The notes under the pieces: model-generated | Databases searched by the model: none | The model's input: the letters and a program-made list of their open reading frames with translations, nothing else | What the model was told of the DNA's origin: nothing | Made by a program: the position numbers and the translations under genes | Source of the DNA: an uncultured Spirochaetaceae bacterium | Lineage (GTDB): Bacteria > Spirochaetota > Spirochaetia > Sphaerochaetales > Sphaerochaetaceae | Length of the DNA: 57,121 nucleotides | Assembly (NCBI GenBank): GCA_944389295.1 | Contig: CALXLV010000017.1 | Coordinates: 1 to 57,121 of the forward strand | Direction of reading: 5' to 3' | Shown: positions 27,405 to 36,668 of the stretch, piece after piece | Layout of the letters: every line of letters begins with the position of its first letter | Numbering within the stretch: the first letter of the stretch is position 1

Positions 27405-30400
27405 TCACCATACTATCCTCTTCGAGATTCCGAATCCGAGCCCGTTGAAGAGATCGTAGATGGTGAAATTCTCAGGCTGCGTGAAGAATGTGAATACCGC
27501 GAGGGGATTCGCCCATTCAAGCGAAAGCTCTATGTCTAGGTCTAGATCATCCGCGAGGAATGAGCTGCTGCGCCTCTCGTCAGTCTGGTCGGGATTGGCC
27601 GCCAGATGAACCATACCCTCAAGATAGAGCTCCGGAGAGAGGTATTTTCCCAGATACAGCGTGGTTCCGTTGAGGTATTTAGCCATCGGGGAGAGCGCAT
27701 CGTCCGAGAGGTTTGAAGATGCGTAGCTCAGCGTGTCCAGAAGGAGGTTCTCGATGATGTTCGTATGGAGCGAGAACGTATCGAGGGAGAGCGAGCTTCT
27801 TATCGACTGTTCGAGCGTGACCTCCTCCGAGTCCGAGATGATTCCGAGTCTTGAGAGGATATCTACGGATGCGGAGACCAGCGAGACCATCGACGAGAAG
27901 GTTATATCGCCATATACGTCTGAGGGAAGTATCGCCTGCCCCAGTATCTGCATTATCTCCTCGATAGGCTTTGACGGCGAGCTTTCCAGCGTCGGGCTGA
28001 GATTGTCCAGCGTCGAGTCGCGCAGCACGAGGTAGATATCCACAGGATTGCCGTCCGAATCGAAATCCCTCAGCCGCGCGCGGAGGTTTATGATGGGATT
28101 GAATCCGGTATCGAGGGGGTCCTGACGGAAGCTGATGTTTCCCTCTGTGATGTAGAAGTTCTTCTGGAAATAGAAGATCTCTCCCGACCTGAGGTCAAGC
28201 GAGCCTGAGACAGAGAGTCCTGAGCTGTCCTTCACGACCCTGAGATCCTGATTCTCGGCGACATCGGCCCTGAGGATAGGATCGCCGACAAGGGGGAAGA
28301 TGAACTTCACGTTGTTCTCAAGGTGTATGCTGAGATCGGCATCCGCCCTCTTTTTTGGCTGATACCAGAACGGAAGCTCCCCTACTCCTATCGACATCGT
28401 CAGGTTCGAGGCATCGAGGTCGCCGCCGAGGAAGATGACGTTCTCAGATTCCTGAGACACTCTCAGCTCTCCGGTGACATCGCCCCAGAGATCCATTCCG
28501 CTCGAGGCCATGGGAAGGCGTATTCCGACCTCGTTTCCCTTGTCAGCGTAGACATCGACTTCCCATCTCACGAGGCTCAGCGAAGAGCTGAGATCGAGGG
28601 AAAGTCCTACCCTTCCCGGTGATCTCTCATAGGTCTCGAGATCGAGCACGGTGCAGTCGTCTATCACCGAGTCTATTGAGTTGTCCCAGATCACGAAGTA
28701 AGGATTGTGGAGTATAACTCTCTCTCCCGGCATCCAGAATACATCGAACGCGACCTCCTCCGCATCCAGCGATCCGAAGAGATTCCACTCCATTCCATCT
28801 TTGACGGCTATCACCTCTCCGTGGGCCGGGGCCGGCGAGTAGAATACGATTGTCGGAGGTATGAAGAAGTCAGCTATGCTGATCTCGAACTTCTCTATCG
28901 CGAACCTGAGCTCCATGTCATGCTCGCCCTCGGGAAGTCTCTCGGCAGTGAATACGGCAACGGGGTCGAGATCGGCGGCAAGGCTGAAAGAGCCGCTCTC
29001 TATCACTCCCGACAGCAGCGAGCCTGTGAAGCTTAACTTTCCTTCATTGTATATCGCCGTCGTGCTCCGCTCAGGCACTCTTATTCCATTGCCAAGATCG
29101 AGGTACTCCATCTCGAGAGTGACCTCGGAGCCGGAGAAATCCATTCCTGAGAAGATATCTCCGGCAAGTGCGTAGATCGTCTCCTTCTCAGGTATGGATG
29201 CGTTCACGCTGAATGCGGAGGAGATGATGTAGTTGCGGTCAGGCTTCTCCATCGTGTACTCCATCAGGTAATCTGCATCTATCCTGCCTGCAGGAGCACT
29301 GTAGTAGATTTCAGGAGAGCTTATGCTCAGAAGTCCTGTGCTGTATGAGACATCGGTGAGCCTCAGCGAACGGCTGCTGAACGAGAGCGTCGCCGTGATC
29401 TTCCTCGGGTCATTGATCTCATCCTCGCCGTGCGCCTCAATCGTTCCAGAGAAGAGAAGCGCATCGAGGTCTGCGGCCCGTGCCGTGAGATTTGCGTTTG
29501 ATATCAGGCCGTCTATTCCTATCCTTGAGAGGTCGAAGCTGTCAGCCTTCAGCAGTCCGGAGAGTATTCCGTCATCAGAGCGGACGATTGAGAGCATCAG
29601 ATGCTCGCCGCTTCTCTCCGCCTCCATCGACAGAGCTGCCGAAGGCGTCCTGTAGCTGATGGAGAGCATGCCGCTGAGAGGCTCCATGCCCACTCCCGCG
29701 ATGAGGATATCGGAGAGTGTGAGCGTATCGTTGTCCCCGCTGACGGAGAACGAGAGGTCGGGCGTACCCGGCAGAGGCCAGATATGCTCCACGATGAAAT
29801 CATCCGATGTGATCCTGAACTGCTGCTCGGAGAAGTCAAAGGAGAGATTGACATCCGCCGTGATGCGGCAGGGAACGCTCTGATTCGCAGGAAGAGGAAG
29901 GGCAAACCTTGTGAACGAGATCCTGCCGCGGAGTATCTCTCCGAGAGAACCTGTGATGCGCAGCATCGGATTCTCGACAAGAAGAGTGTAGTCGGTGAAA
30001 TCTATCGTTATGTCAAAGGGATAGAGAGTATCCCCGCTCCTGAGCGTCGCGCTGGATACGATCGAATCATCATCCGACCAGTTTACGCTGCCGCGGAGCC
30101 AGCTCCTGCTGAAATATGGAATGCGGGCCGAGAACGAGTACTCTGCATCGTTTTCGAGATTGAGCTCGGCGATGAAGAACTCATAACCCGAATCAGTCAT
30201 CGAGAGTGCGAACCGCCCCTCGGGAAGTCTCGCGCTGTAGATTATTGAACCTGTGTAGGAGGCGCGGATGAAGTCAGTCGTAAGCGAGGCCGACGAGACG
30301 CGCAGCTCGTCCTCATCCGCATATCCGCTGTAGGCAGCCGCCGCTGAGAAGCTGCGCCCCGTGAACATTATGTCGGAGAGCGCCATCGCGAAGGAAGAAG

Positions 30401-31952
30401 GTCCTGTGTATCTGCCGTTCTCACCCTTCTCGAGATCGATCATCACGCTGCCGGTGGCTGTCGTCGTATCTCCGATGTAGTTGTAGAGGACAGGGACGAA
30501 CTCATCGATGATGGGCAGGAAGTGCGACAGAGGCAGTGCATTTGCAGAGATATCGAGCGCTATCCTGTCCCCCGCCTCTCCGCTGAACGAAAGGCTCTCT
30601 CCGTAGTTTCCGCTGACTGTGATTCCCCCCTCTCCATAGCTGAATGAAATCTCCGCATTCTCCTCCATTCCGGGGACGGAGAGGGCGTCTATAACAAGCG
30701 ACGCCTCATCAATTCCCTCTGTATTCCCTGATGCCGACGCGCGGAACGATGCAGACGATCCGTCGATCATCGAAGATGGGGAGAGAAGCGTGAGCGAGCC
30801 GGAGAGCGAAGCCCTTCCAGGATTGCCGCCTTCATGGGTGAGCGAAATCCCTGAAAGCGAGAATGTGGCATCGCCGCCGAAGAGTTCCGGCGCTATTGAG
30901 AACGCCTCACCGGCAGTCAGGGAGAGTTTCCTATCATCCGCATCAAAGATGAGGTGCGCGGAAGGTATGTACGCCAGTCTCTTCTCGCCGTCGGAGAGAG
31001 AGAAGCCTGTGATCTCAGCAGATGCCTTCCTCTCATCGCACAAGATGTCTATCTCATGTGAGCCGAGAGTATATCCGCCCGATTCCGCGGAGAGGAACGT
31101 GAACGCCATCGTCCCGTTCTCACCGTCATAAGTCGCCGAAGAATCCTCAAGGGAAAATGATATATCACCATAGGAGATATCCGCAGATGAGAATGAGAGC
31201 GCACCCGACGGCATCCTGCCGGCATCGATTCCCTCTGCCCTCACGACAGGCGATTTGATCTCAGCCTTCAGTGTGTTTCTTGTAATGCTCAGCGTATCAA
31301 GCGATGCCGAGACAGAGAATCCGTCATCATACTTCGATGAAAGAAGCAGGGACTCTGCCTCGGCTTCCGTTCCATCCTTTGCGAAAGAGAGCGAAGGAAT
31401 GCGCAGCATCGCGCTGAATCCCCCGATCCCGTGATCGAGGTAGAGCGAGAGCTCGAGATCATCAGAAGTGAGTGTGTCCATGACATTCATCGAGATGCCG
31501 TGGAGATGAAATGAGAGCGAGTATTTGTTAAGGACGGAGGGAAGCGAGAAACCTCCGCCTCCGCTTTCTTCTGGAAGAATTACGGGCGGTACGGAGAGCA
31601 CTCCCCCCTCGCCCTCTATTTCAAGGCTGCCGCTGCCGAATACGGCGAATCTGAGGATATCCAGAAGCCCCATGTGGAGCGTAACGCGCTCAAGGGTGAG
31701 TACCTCTTTCCCCTCATACCCGACCTTGAATCCGTGTATGAAAACCCCGTCGCGGAGATTGCGGTCTATTGAATCAAATGAGAGAGATACAGGAGTTTCC
31801 GAATTCCTCAGTTCTTCCATTATTTTCTCTGCCGCCATCAGCGTAGGCGATGTCATCCCTATTGAGAACACCGCAGCAAGGGCCACTGCGGCGAACACAA
31901 GGAGCACGGCCAGGGAAATAACGATTACAGAAAACGGGGAATGGTATTTCAT
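27405..31952 (-). CDS. tamB: TamB-like AsmA-family protein
   Basis: Very long (1515 residues) single-pass inner-membrane protein with a periplasmic beta-taco body, proposed for this family to move lipids or assist barrel insertion between the two membranes. An uncleaved N-terminal anchor (SVIVISLAVLLVFAAVALAAVF, split here by eye) is followed by ~1100 residues of repetitive beta strands; the last ~350 residues are the TamB domain (SGEIFYFQKNFYITEGNISF; SKPIEEIMQILGQAILPSD; ELYLEGMVHLA). Together with bamA downstream it forms the envelope pair known from treponemes. Ends with an aromatic-rich barrel-like strand. Confidence 0.88.
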   Translation of the reverse strand: MKYHSPFSVIVISLAVLLVFAAVALAAVFSIGMTSPTLMAAEKIMEELRNSETPVSLSFDSIDRNLRDGVFIHGFKVGYEGKEVLTLERVTLHMGLLDILRFAVFGSGSLEIEGEGGVLSVPPVILPEESGGGGFSLPSVLNKYSLSFHLHGISMNVMDTLTSDDLELSLYLDHGIGGFSAMLRIPSLSFAKDGTEAEAESLLLSSKYDDGFSVSASLDTLSITRNTLKAEIKSPVVRAEGIDAGRMPSGALSFSSADISYGDISFSLEDSSATYDGENGTMAFTFLSAESGGYTLGSHEIDILCDERKASAEITGFSLSDGEKRLAYIPSAHLIFDADDRKLSLTAGEAFSIAPELFGGDATFSLSGISLTHEGGNPGRASLSGSLTLLSPSSMIDGSSASFRASASGNTEGIDEASLVIDALSVPGMEENAEISFSYGEGGITVSGNYGESLSFSGEAGDRIALDISANALPLSHFLPIIDEFVPVLYNYIGDTTTATGSVMIDLEKGENGRYTGPSSFAMALSDIMFTGRSFSAAAAYSGYADEDELRVSSASLTTDFIRASYTGSIIYSARLPEGRFALSMTDSGYEFFIAELNLENDAEYSFSARIPYFSRSWLRGSVNWSDDDSIVSSATLRSGDTLYPFDITIDFTDYTLLVENPMLRITGSLGEILRGRISFTRFALPLPANQSVPCRITADVNLSFDFSEQQFRITSDDFIVEHIWPLPGTPDLSFSVSGDNDTLTLSDILIAGVGMEPLSGMLSISYRTPSAALSMEAERSGEHLMLSIVRSDDGILSGLLKADSFDLSRIGIDGLISNANLTARAADLDALLFSGTIEAHGEDEINDPRKITATLSFSSRSLRLTDVSYSTGLLSISSPEIYYSAPAGRIDADYLMEYTMEKPDRNYIISSAFSVNASIPEKETIYALAGDIFSGMDFSGSEVTLEMEYLDLGNGIRVPERSTTAIYNEGKLSFTGSLLSGVIESGSFSLAADLDPVAVFTAERLPEGEHDMELRFAIEKFEISIADFFIPPTIVFYSPAPAHGEVIAVKDGMEWNLFGSLDAEEVAFDVFWMPGERVILHNPYFVIWDNSIDSVIDDCTVLDLETYERSPGRVGLSLDLSSSLSLVRWEVDVYADKGNEVGIRLPMASSGMDLWGDVTGELRVSQESENVIFLGGDLDASNLTMSIGVGELPFWYQPKKRADADLSIHLENNVKFIFPLVGDPILRADVAENQDLRVVKDSSGLSVSGSLDLRSGEIFYFQKNFYITEGNISFRQDPLDTGFNPIINLRARLRDFDSDGNPVDIYLVLRDSTLDNLSPTLESSPSKPIEEIMQILGQAILPSDVYGDITFSSMVSLVSASVDILSRLGIISDSEEVTLEQSIRSSLSLDTFSLHTNIIENLLLDTLSYASSNLSDDALSPMAKYLNGTTLYLGKYLSPELYLEGMVHLAANPDQTDERRSSSFLADDLDLDIELSLEWANPLAVFTFFTQPENFTIYDLFNGLGFGISKRIVW

Positions 31953-31969
31953 CGATTGTTTTTTCCTGT

Positions 31970-31975
31970 ATTATA
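31970..31975 (-). promoter_or_regulatory. Possible -10 box for tamB
   Basis: A perfect TATAAT on the minus strand, 17 bases before the tamB ATG; the -35 region (GAATGT, 17 bases further) is poor. The predicted leader is only about 10 bases. A reading for the divergent tmk gene in the same 73-base gap is less convincing. Confidence 0.4.
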
Positions 31976-32025
31976 CTCCTAGACAGCATAACACATTCCC
32001 CTGTGCGGGAAAACGGAGCGTGGAA

Positions 32026-32640
32026 ATGGAAATACTGAGTTCTTTCATAGTCTTTGAAGGACTTGACGGTGCGGGAACGACGACGCAGGCGGCGAGGCTC
32101 GCCGGGTACTACGGCAGTACCGGAAGGGCGTGTCATCTGACCAACGAGCCGACCTCCAATCCGATCGGAACGCTGATAAGAAAGATACTTAAAAAGGAGA
32201 TCTCCACGACCCCTGAGGCTCTCGCCATGCTCTACGCCGCAGACAGGAGCGACCATCTCTACAATCCCGAATACGGCATTGTGCGGATGCTCGAGGAGGG
32301 AAATACAGTCATATCGGATCGCTACTTCTACTCTTCGATCGCGTATCAGAGCATCGACTGCGACTCATCGCTTGTGCGGATGATCAACGCATACCCCTCT
32401 CCCGAGTTCCTGATCTTCATAGATACTCCCGCTGAGGAGTGCATGGAGCGCATAGAGAAGCGCGGCGGCGAGAAGGAGCTCTTTGACAGGCTCGAGTTCC
32501 TCCGCCAGGTGAGAAGCAACTACCTCTCACAGCTTGATAAACTTCCCTCCGGAGTCCATGCCGCAGTGATAGACGGCAGAAAACCGATAGATGAGATCGG
32601 AGAGGAGGTCAGAGCCTTCCTCTCTCCATTCGGTTTCTAG
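32026..32640 (+). CDS. tmk: Thymidylate kinase with atypical P-loop
   Basis: Phosphorylates dTMP to dTDP. The 204 residues from the ATG at 32026 (GGAG 7 bases upstream) include the P-loop region FEGLDGAGTTTQAARL, the NEPTSNPIG motif, the DR(Y) motif as VISDRYFYSSIAYQ and a C-terminal region with FLRQVRSNY. In the Walker A motif the normally invariant lysine (GAGKTTQ) is threonine, read plainly as ACG. I recall similar wording in other spirochaetes, but could not verify it. The gene is convergent with queA, the two sharing a CTAG at their stops. Confidence 0.92.
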   Translation: MEILSSFIVFEGLDGAGTTTQAARLAGYYGSTGRACHLTNEPTSNPIGTLIRKILKKEISTTPEALAMLYAADRSDHLYNPEYGIVRMLEEGNTVISDRYFYSSIAYQSIDCDSSLVRMINAYPSPEFLIFIDTPAEECMERIEKRGGEKELFDRLEFLRQVRSNYLSQLDKLPSGVHAAVIDGRKPIDEIGEEVRAFLSPFGF

Positions 32641-33674
32641 CCTCTGATGAAGCAGGCATCACCATAGCTGAAGAAGCGGTAGCGCTCCTCTATTGCATGG
32701 TGATACGCCGAGAAAATCAGATCCTTTCCGGCAAGCGCCGAGACAAGCATCAGAAGAGTCGACTCCGGGGTATGGAAATTCGTCAGAAGATCGTCGACGA
32801 ATGTGAAGCTGTATCCCGGATGGATGAAGATATCGGTATCGCCGTTGAGCTTTTCTAGCCTGCCGTTCCGCGATGCGCTCTCCAGCGTGCGCACCGACGT
32901 GGTCCCTACTGCGAGTATCCTCTTTCCGGCAGCCTTTGCCTCGTTGAGAGCCTCTGCGGTCTCCCCGTCTATCGAGTAGTGCTCCGTATGCATGTGATGA
33001 TCCTCGATCTGCTCAGTCCTTACGGGGAGGAAAGTGCCTGCGCCGACGTGGAGTGTTACCTCATAGATCGGGATGCCCATCGACCTCACCTCCTCCATCA
33101 GCTCTTTCGTGAAGTGAAGTCCCGCCGTGGGAGAAGCAACTGAGCCCAGGTTCTTCGCATATACCGTCTGATACCTCGTCTCGTCGTTCCAGCTGTCCTC
33201 CCTCTTTATATAAGGAGGAAGGGGCACATGGCCGCAGCGGACGAAGAACTCCTCGCCGTCATCTGCACTGAGGAGCACCGATCTCGTGCCGTCCGCATTT
33301 TCCCTGACGATCTTTCCAGAGATATCATCCTCTCCGGAGTGCGTGAGAAAGATGTACTCCTTTCCGGTTTTCTGCCTCTTCGCCTTGGTTACCATGCATT
33401 TCCATGCCCCATCATCCTCCCTTCCGAGGAAGAGGAATTCTACGGTGCCGCCTGTTTCGGAGCGTCCGAAAACCCTTGCCTTGCGTACCCGCGAGTTGTT
33501 AACGACTATGACGGAATCTCTGTGAATGAGCGAGGGAAAGTCCTTCATCATGTGATCGCTGAAACTTCCCGTTTTCCTGTCTATCAGAAGCAGTCTGTCA
33601 TCGCCCCTTCTCTCCGACGGCTCCTGGGCTATCAGAGAGGCGGGAAGATCAAAATAGTAATCCCTGGTCAGCAT
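32637..33674 (-). CDS. queA: S-adenosylmethionine:tRNA ribosyltransferase-isomerase
   Basis: Converts preQ1-modified tRNA to epoxyqueuosine, using SAM as ribosyl donor. The 345 residues contain [22 protein letters not shown], the [11 protein letters not shown] block, [15 protein letters not shown] and the C-terminal [18 protein letters not shown], all diagnostic. Overlaps the end of ruvB by 26 bases, in the conserved ruvC-ruvA-ruvB-queA order. Stop overlaps tmk by 4 bases with no space for a terminator. Confidence 0.97.
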   Translation of the reverse strand: MLTRDYYFDLPASLIAQEPSERRGDDRLLLIDRKTGSFSDHMMKDFPSLIHRDSVIVVNNSRVRKARVFGRSETGGTVEFLFLGREDDGAWKCMVTKAKRQKTGKEYIFLTHSGEDDISGKIVRENADGTRSVLLSADDGEEFFVRCGHVPLPPYIKREDSWNDETRYQTVYAKNLGSVASPTAGLHFTKELMEEVRSMGIPIYEVTLHVGAGTFLPVRTEQIEDHHMHTEHYSIDGETAEALNEAKAAGKRILAVGTTSVRTLESASRNGRLEKLNGDTDIFIHPGYSFTFVDDLLTNFHTPESTLLMLVSALAGKDLIFSAYHHAIEERYRFFSYGDACFIRG

Positions 33675-34710
33675 TGCCGTCCTTCCTCACATTCAGCAGT
33701 TCATACGCCTTGTCAGTCACGCACCTTCCCCTCTGGGTTCTCTTGAGATACCCCTGCTGTATCAGGTACGGCTCATAGTAGTCCTCAAGGCTCTCGACAG
33801 CCTCTCCGACGGAGATGCTCAGCGTATCAGCGCCGACAGGGCCGCCGCCGTAGAACTCTATTATCGTCCTGAGGATGTTCCTGTCCATCTTCTCAAGTCC
33901 GTTCCCGTCTATCCCGAGCCTTCCGAGACCTTCCCGGACGATGCTGTCCGTGATCGTACCGTCGCCGAGGACAGATGCGAAGTCCCTCAGCCTTCTCAGA
34001 AGCCTGTTCGCGATTCTCGGAGTTCCCCTCGAGCATCCGGCAAGCGTCATCACTGCCTTATCCGTGATCTTCGTGTCAAGAATCCGCGCTGAGCGGGCTA
34101 TTATCGTCGAGAGCTCCTCCGGGTTGTAGAAATCGATGTGTATGTTTATTCCAAAGCGCGATGCCAGAGGAGATGAAACAGAGCCGGCCTTTGTTGTCGC
34201 GCCGATGAGCGTGAAGCGCGGAAGCGGAACCCTCATTGTCCTCGCGGCCGGCCCCTGCCCGATCACCCAGTCGATCTCGAAGTCCTCCATCGCGATGTAG
34301 AGCATCTCCTCGAGCGCGGGCTTGAGGCGGTGTATTTCATCGATGAAGAATACGGAGTTCTCGGAGACATTGGTCAGTATTCCGGCAAGGTCCTTCGGCT
34401 TGTCGAGCGCCGGAGCTGATGTCATCCTTATCTCGCTGTGCATCTCGTTGGCGATGATCGAGGCGAGCGTGGTCTTGCCAAGTCCGGGAGGGCCTACGAT
34501 GAACGTGTGGTCAAGGGCATCGCCCCTTCCCCTTGCCGCCTTTATGAATACGGAGAGGTTGTCCTTGATGCTCTGCTGTCCCTGGAAGTCCGTGAGGTAT
34601 TTAGGGCGGAGTATGTTCTCCTGCCTGTCCTCCTCCTGATAGGCCGCATCCACAGGTCTCGATACCGCCGTCTCCTCTATCTCTATCTCATCGACCTTGT
34701 CGTGTATCAT
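33649..34710 (-). CDS. ruvB: Holliday junction branch migration helicase RuvB
   Basis: AAA+ motor that drives Holliday junction migration with RuvA. The 353 residues carry the N-terminal [19 protein letters not shown], Walker [12 protein letters not shown], Walker B FIDEIHRL, the arginine-finger region ASRFGI and the C-terminal winged helix ([19 protein letters not shown]). An acidic N-terminal extension of ~35 residues is ordinary. Start overlaps ruvA by 4 bases. Confidence 0.97.
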   Translation of the reverse strand: MIHDKVDEIEIEETAVSRPVDAAYQEEDRQENILRPKYLTDFQGQQSIKDNLSVFIKAARGRGDALDHTFIVGPPGLGKTTLASIIANEMHSEIRMTSAPALDKPKDLAGILTNVSENSVFFIDEIHRLKPALEEMLYIAMEDFEIDWVIGQGPAARTMRVPLPRFTLIGATTKAGSVSSPLASRFGINIHIDFYNPEELSTIIARSARILDTKITDKAVMTLAGCSRGTPRIANRLLRRLRDFASVLGDGTITDSIVREGLGRLGIDGNGLEKMDRNILRTIIEFYGGGPVGADTLSISVGEAVESLEDYYEPYLIQQGYLKRTQRGRCVTDKAYELLNVRKDGNADQGLLF

Positions 34711-35345
34711 CTTGAAAGCCTCTTGAGCATTATGGAGAAGATCTGGGGCTCGACGGAGTGGTAATCGCTGCCCTTTATCTTCTCGCTGTTCTCTTTAAGG
34801 ACATCGGAGAGCGTCCTCACGACAATCCTGCGCTCATGTCCCATGGAGACGAATGAGTCGACCATGTCCCTGAACTCCTGAGGAGGCAGCGAACCATCGC
34901 TCTGCGCACCCTCTTCCCCGTCATCGTCGAGCACAAGCACATTCCTTAGCTGCAGCACGAGCTTCTGCGCTGTCTTTGGTCCTACTCCGGGAACCTTTGA
35001 GAGCGTTTTCACGTCCTGTGAGTCAAGCGCCTTCACGAAATCGCGCACGGTGATGCCGGAGAGTATTCTGATCGCCTGCTTCGCACCTATTCCCGGAACT
35101 GTCTGCAGCTGTTCGAAGCAGAAACGCTCCTCCTCCGAGAAGAATCCGAAGAGCGTCATCGCATCTTCCCTGTGCTGCAGATAAGCCAGAACCCGTATGC
35201 TGTCCCTGTCGGGAGCGGGGATCGCCGCAATTCTGTCCGAGGTGTTCCTCGAGACTTCCAGGCGGTATTCGATTCCGCCTGCTGTCAGTATCGTTATGTA
35301 GTCGGGCCGTATCTCCACCGGACGCCCGTGAAGCGCGTTTATCAT
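34707..35345 (-). CDS. ruvA: Holliday junction DNA-binding protein RuvA
   Basis: Tetrameric protein that holds the Holliday junction open for RuvB. 212 residues: the OB-fold opens [18 protein letters not shown]; tandem helix-hairpin-helix motifs are [14 protein letters not shown] and [14 protein letters not shown]; domain III at the C-terminus ([14 protein letters not shown]) contacts RuvB, although it extends further than usual. Start overlaps ruvC by 4 bases. Confidence 0.95.
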   Translation of the reverse strand: MINALHGRPVEIRPDYITILTAGGIEYRLEVSRNTSDRIAAIPAPDRDSIRVLAYLQHREDAMTLFGFFSEEERFCFEQLQTVPGIGAKQAIRILSGITVRDFVKALDSQDVKTLSKVPGVGPKTAQKLVLQLRNVLVLDDDGEEGAQSDGSLPPQEFRDMVDSFVSMGHERRIVVRTLSDVLKENSEKIKGSDYHSVEPQIFSIMLKRLSR

Positions 35346-35833
35346 ATCCCGATCTTATCCTTGAGGGAGAGCGTAGAGCAATAGCAGATGCAGTCGGCGA
35401 GCGCGTCGGCAGCATGGTCGGGGCGGGGAATGGTTTTAAGCCTGAGTATGACTTTGACCATCTCCTGAACCTGGAACTTGTCTGCCCTTCCCATGCCTGT
35501 GACCGCAGTCTTTATCTGCGGCGGCGAGAAGAGATGAACAGGGAGCGAGAGCTCCGTGAAGCGGTAGATCGCCGCGCCTATCACCTTTGCAACAGGGATT
35601 GCCGATGTGATGTTCTTCGTAAAGAAGATATCCTCCATCGAGACGACGGAGGCATTGTATTTCAGGGCGATCTCTCCGAGATCCTGCCCTATCGTATAGA
35701 TTCTCTTCTGTATATCCTCATCCGGAGGCGTGCTTATCGTACCGAAAGAAACAGGCCGGTAGTGCTGCCCGTCAAATTCGACAACGCCCCAGCCTGTATC
35801 TGCAAGTCCCGGATCAACTCCGAGAACTATCAC
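35342..35833 (-). CDS. ruvC: Holliday junction resolvase RuvC
   Basis: RNase H-fold endonuclease that cuts Holliday junctions. 163 residues with the N-terminal catalytic aspartate in VLGVDPGLADTGWGVV (D7), the acidic VVSMEDIFF motif, the GRADKFQVQEMV helix and the C-terminal HAADALADC with the last acidic residues. Overlaps yebC by 4 bases upstream and ruvA by 4 bases downstream. Confidence 0.95.
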   Translation of the reverse strand: MIVLGVDPGLADTGWGVVEFDGQHYRPVSFGTISTPPDEDIQKRIYTIGQDLGEIALKYNASVVSMEDIFFTKNITSAIPVAKVIGAAIYRFTELSLPVHLFSPPQIKTAVTGMGRADKFQVQEMVKVILRLKTIPRPDHAADALADCICYCSTLSLKDKIGI

Positions 35834-36567
35834 TCCTCTTCGTAGTCGTCGGGGAGATCGAGGTTCGTGGAGACCTGCTGGACATCGTCAAGATCCTCAA
35901 GCCTGCTGACGATGTTCATGACCTTTGCGGCCTTCTCCTTGTCGAGCGTGACCGTCTGGTCCGCGACTCTGGAGACATCGGCGCTCTCCTGCTCGAATCC
36001 TGCGGCCTGCATAGCCTCGAGGACCTGGGCGAAATCGGCCTGGCTTGTAGTCACCTCAATGATTCCGTCCTCTGCGGAGACATCCTCAGCGCCGTTCTCG
36101 AGAGCTGCCTCGAAGATCTGGTCCTCTGTGTACTTCTCCGCATCGTATGTGATGATTCCCTTTGTCTGGAACATGTAGCTGACGCAGCCTGTGGCTCCGA
36201 GAGAGCCTCCGAGCTTTGTGAGCGTTGACCTTACATCAGCGGCAGTCCTGTTCTTGTTGTCTGTCAGCGTATCGACGATGATGGCGACTCCGCCGGGAGC
36301 GTAGCCTTCGTATGTGAGCTCATAGAACGTGGCGTTTCCGAGCTCTCCGCTTCCCTTCTTGATAGCCCTGTCGATGTTGTCCTTGGGCATGTTCTCGGCC
36401 TTGGCCTTGAGGATTGCGGTCCTCAGACGCGCGTTTCCCTCAGGATCGGCACCGCTCTTGGCGGCTACTGTGATTTCCTTGATGAGCTTTGTGAACTTCT
36501 GTCCGCGCTTTGCGTCGGCGATTCCCTTCTTGTGCTTGATAGTTGCCCATTTGCTGTGGCCAGACAT
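35830..36567 (-). CDS. YebC/PmpR/TACO1-family protein
   Basis: 245-residue protein of the widespread YebC family, variously described as a transcription regulator or, more recently, as a factor relieving ribosome stalling on proline stretches. The start MSGHSKWATIKHKKGIADAK and RAIKKGSGE, YEGYAPGGVAIIV, GSLGATGCVSYMF are full matches. GGAAGAGG lies ahead of the ATG. It heads the unit yebC-ruvC-ruvA-ruvB-queA, an order common in bacteria. Confidence 0.95.
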   Translation of the reverse strand: MSGHSKWATIKHKKGIADAKRGQKFTKLIKEITVAAKSGADPEGNARLRTAILKAKAENMPKDNIDRAIKKGSGELGNATFYELTYEGYAPGGVAIIVDTLTDNKNRTAADVRSTLTKLGGSLGATGCVSYMFQTKGIITYDAEKYTEDQIFEAALENGAEDVSAEDGIIEVTTSQADFAQVLEAMQAAGFEQESADVSRVADQTVTLDKEKAAKVMNIVSRLEDLDDVQQVSTNLDLPDDYEEE

Positions 36568-36611
36568 ATGTACCTCTTCCTAAATTAAGCTGTCTTTGAT
36601 TTCCGATTCAA

Positions 36612-36639
36612 CTTATCACAATGGCATCTCCGCTGTCAA
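36612..36639 (-). promoter_or_regulatory. Promoter of the yebC-ruvCAB-queA unit
   Basis: Minus-strand consensus TTGACA (36639-36634), then 16 bases to GATAAG (36617-36612). The -10 match is modest. The leader to the yebC ATG would be about 40 bases and contains the ribosome binding site. The remaining part of the 101-base gap after hemW shows nothing else. Confidence 0.45.
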
Positions 36640-36668
36640 TAAGAGCTTAGGCGCCGCCTGTGATGCCG

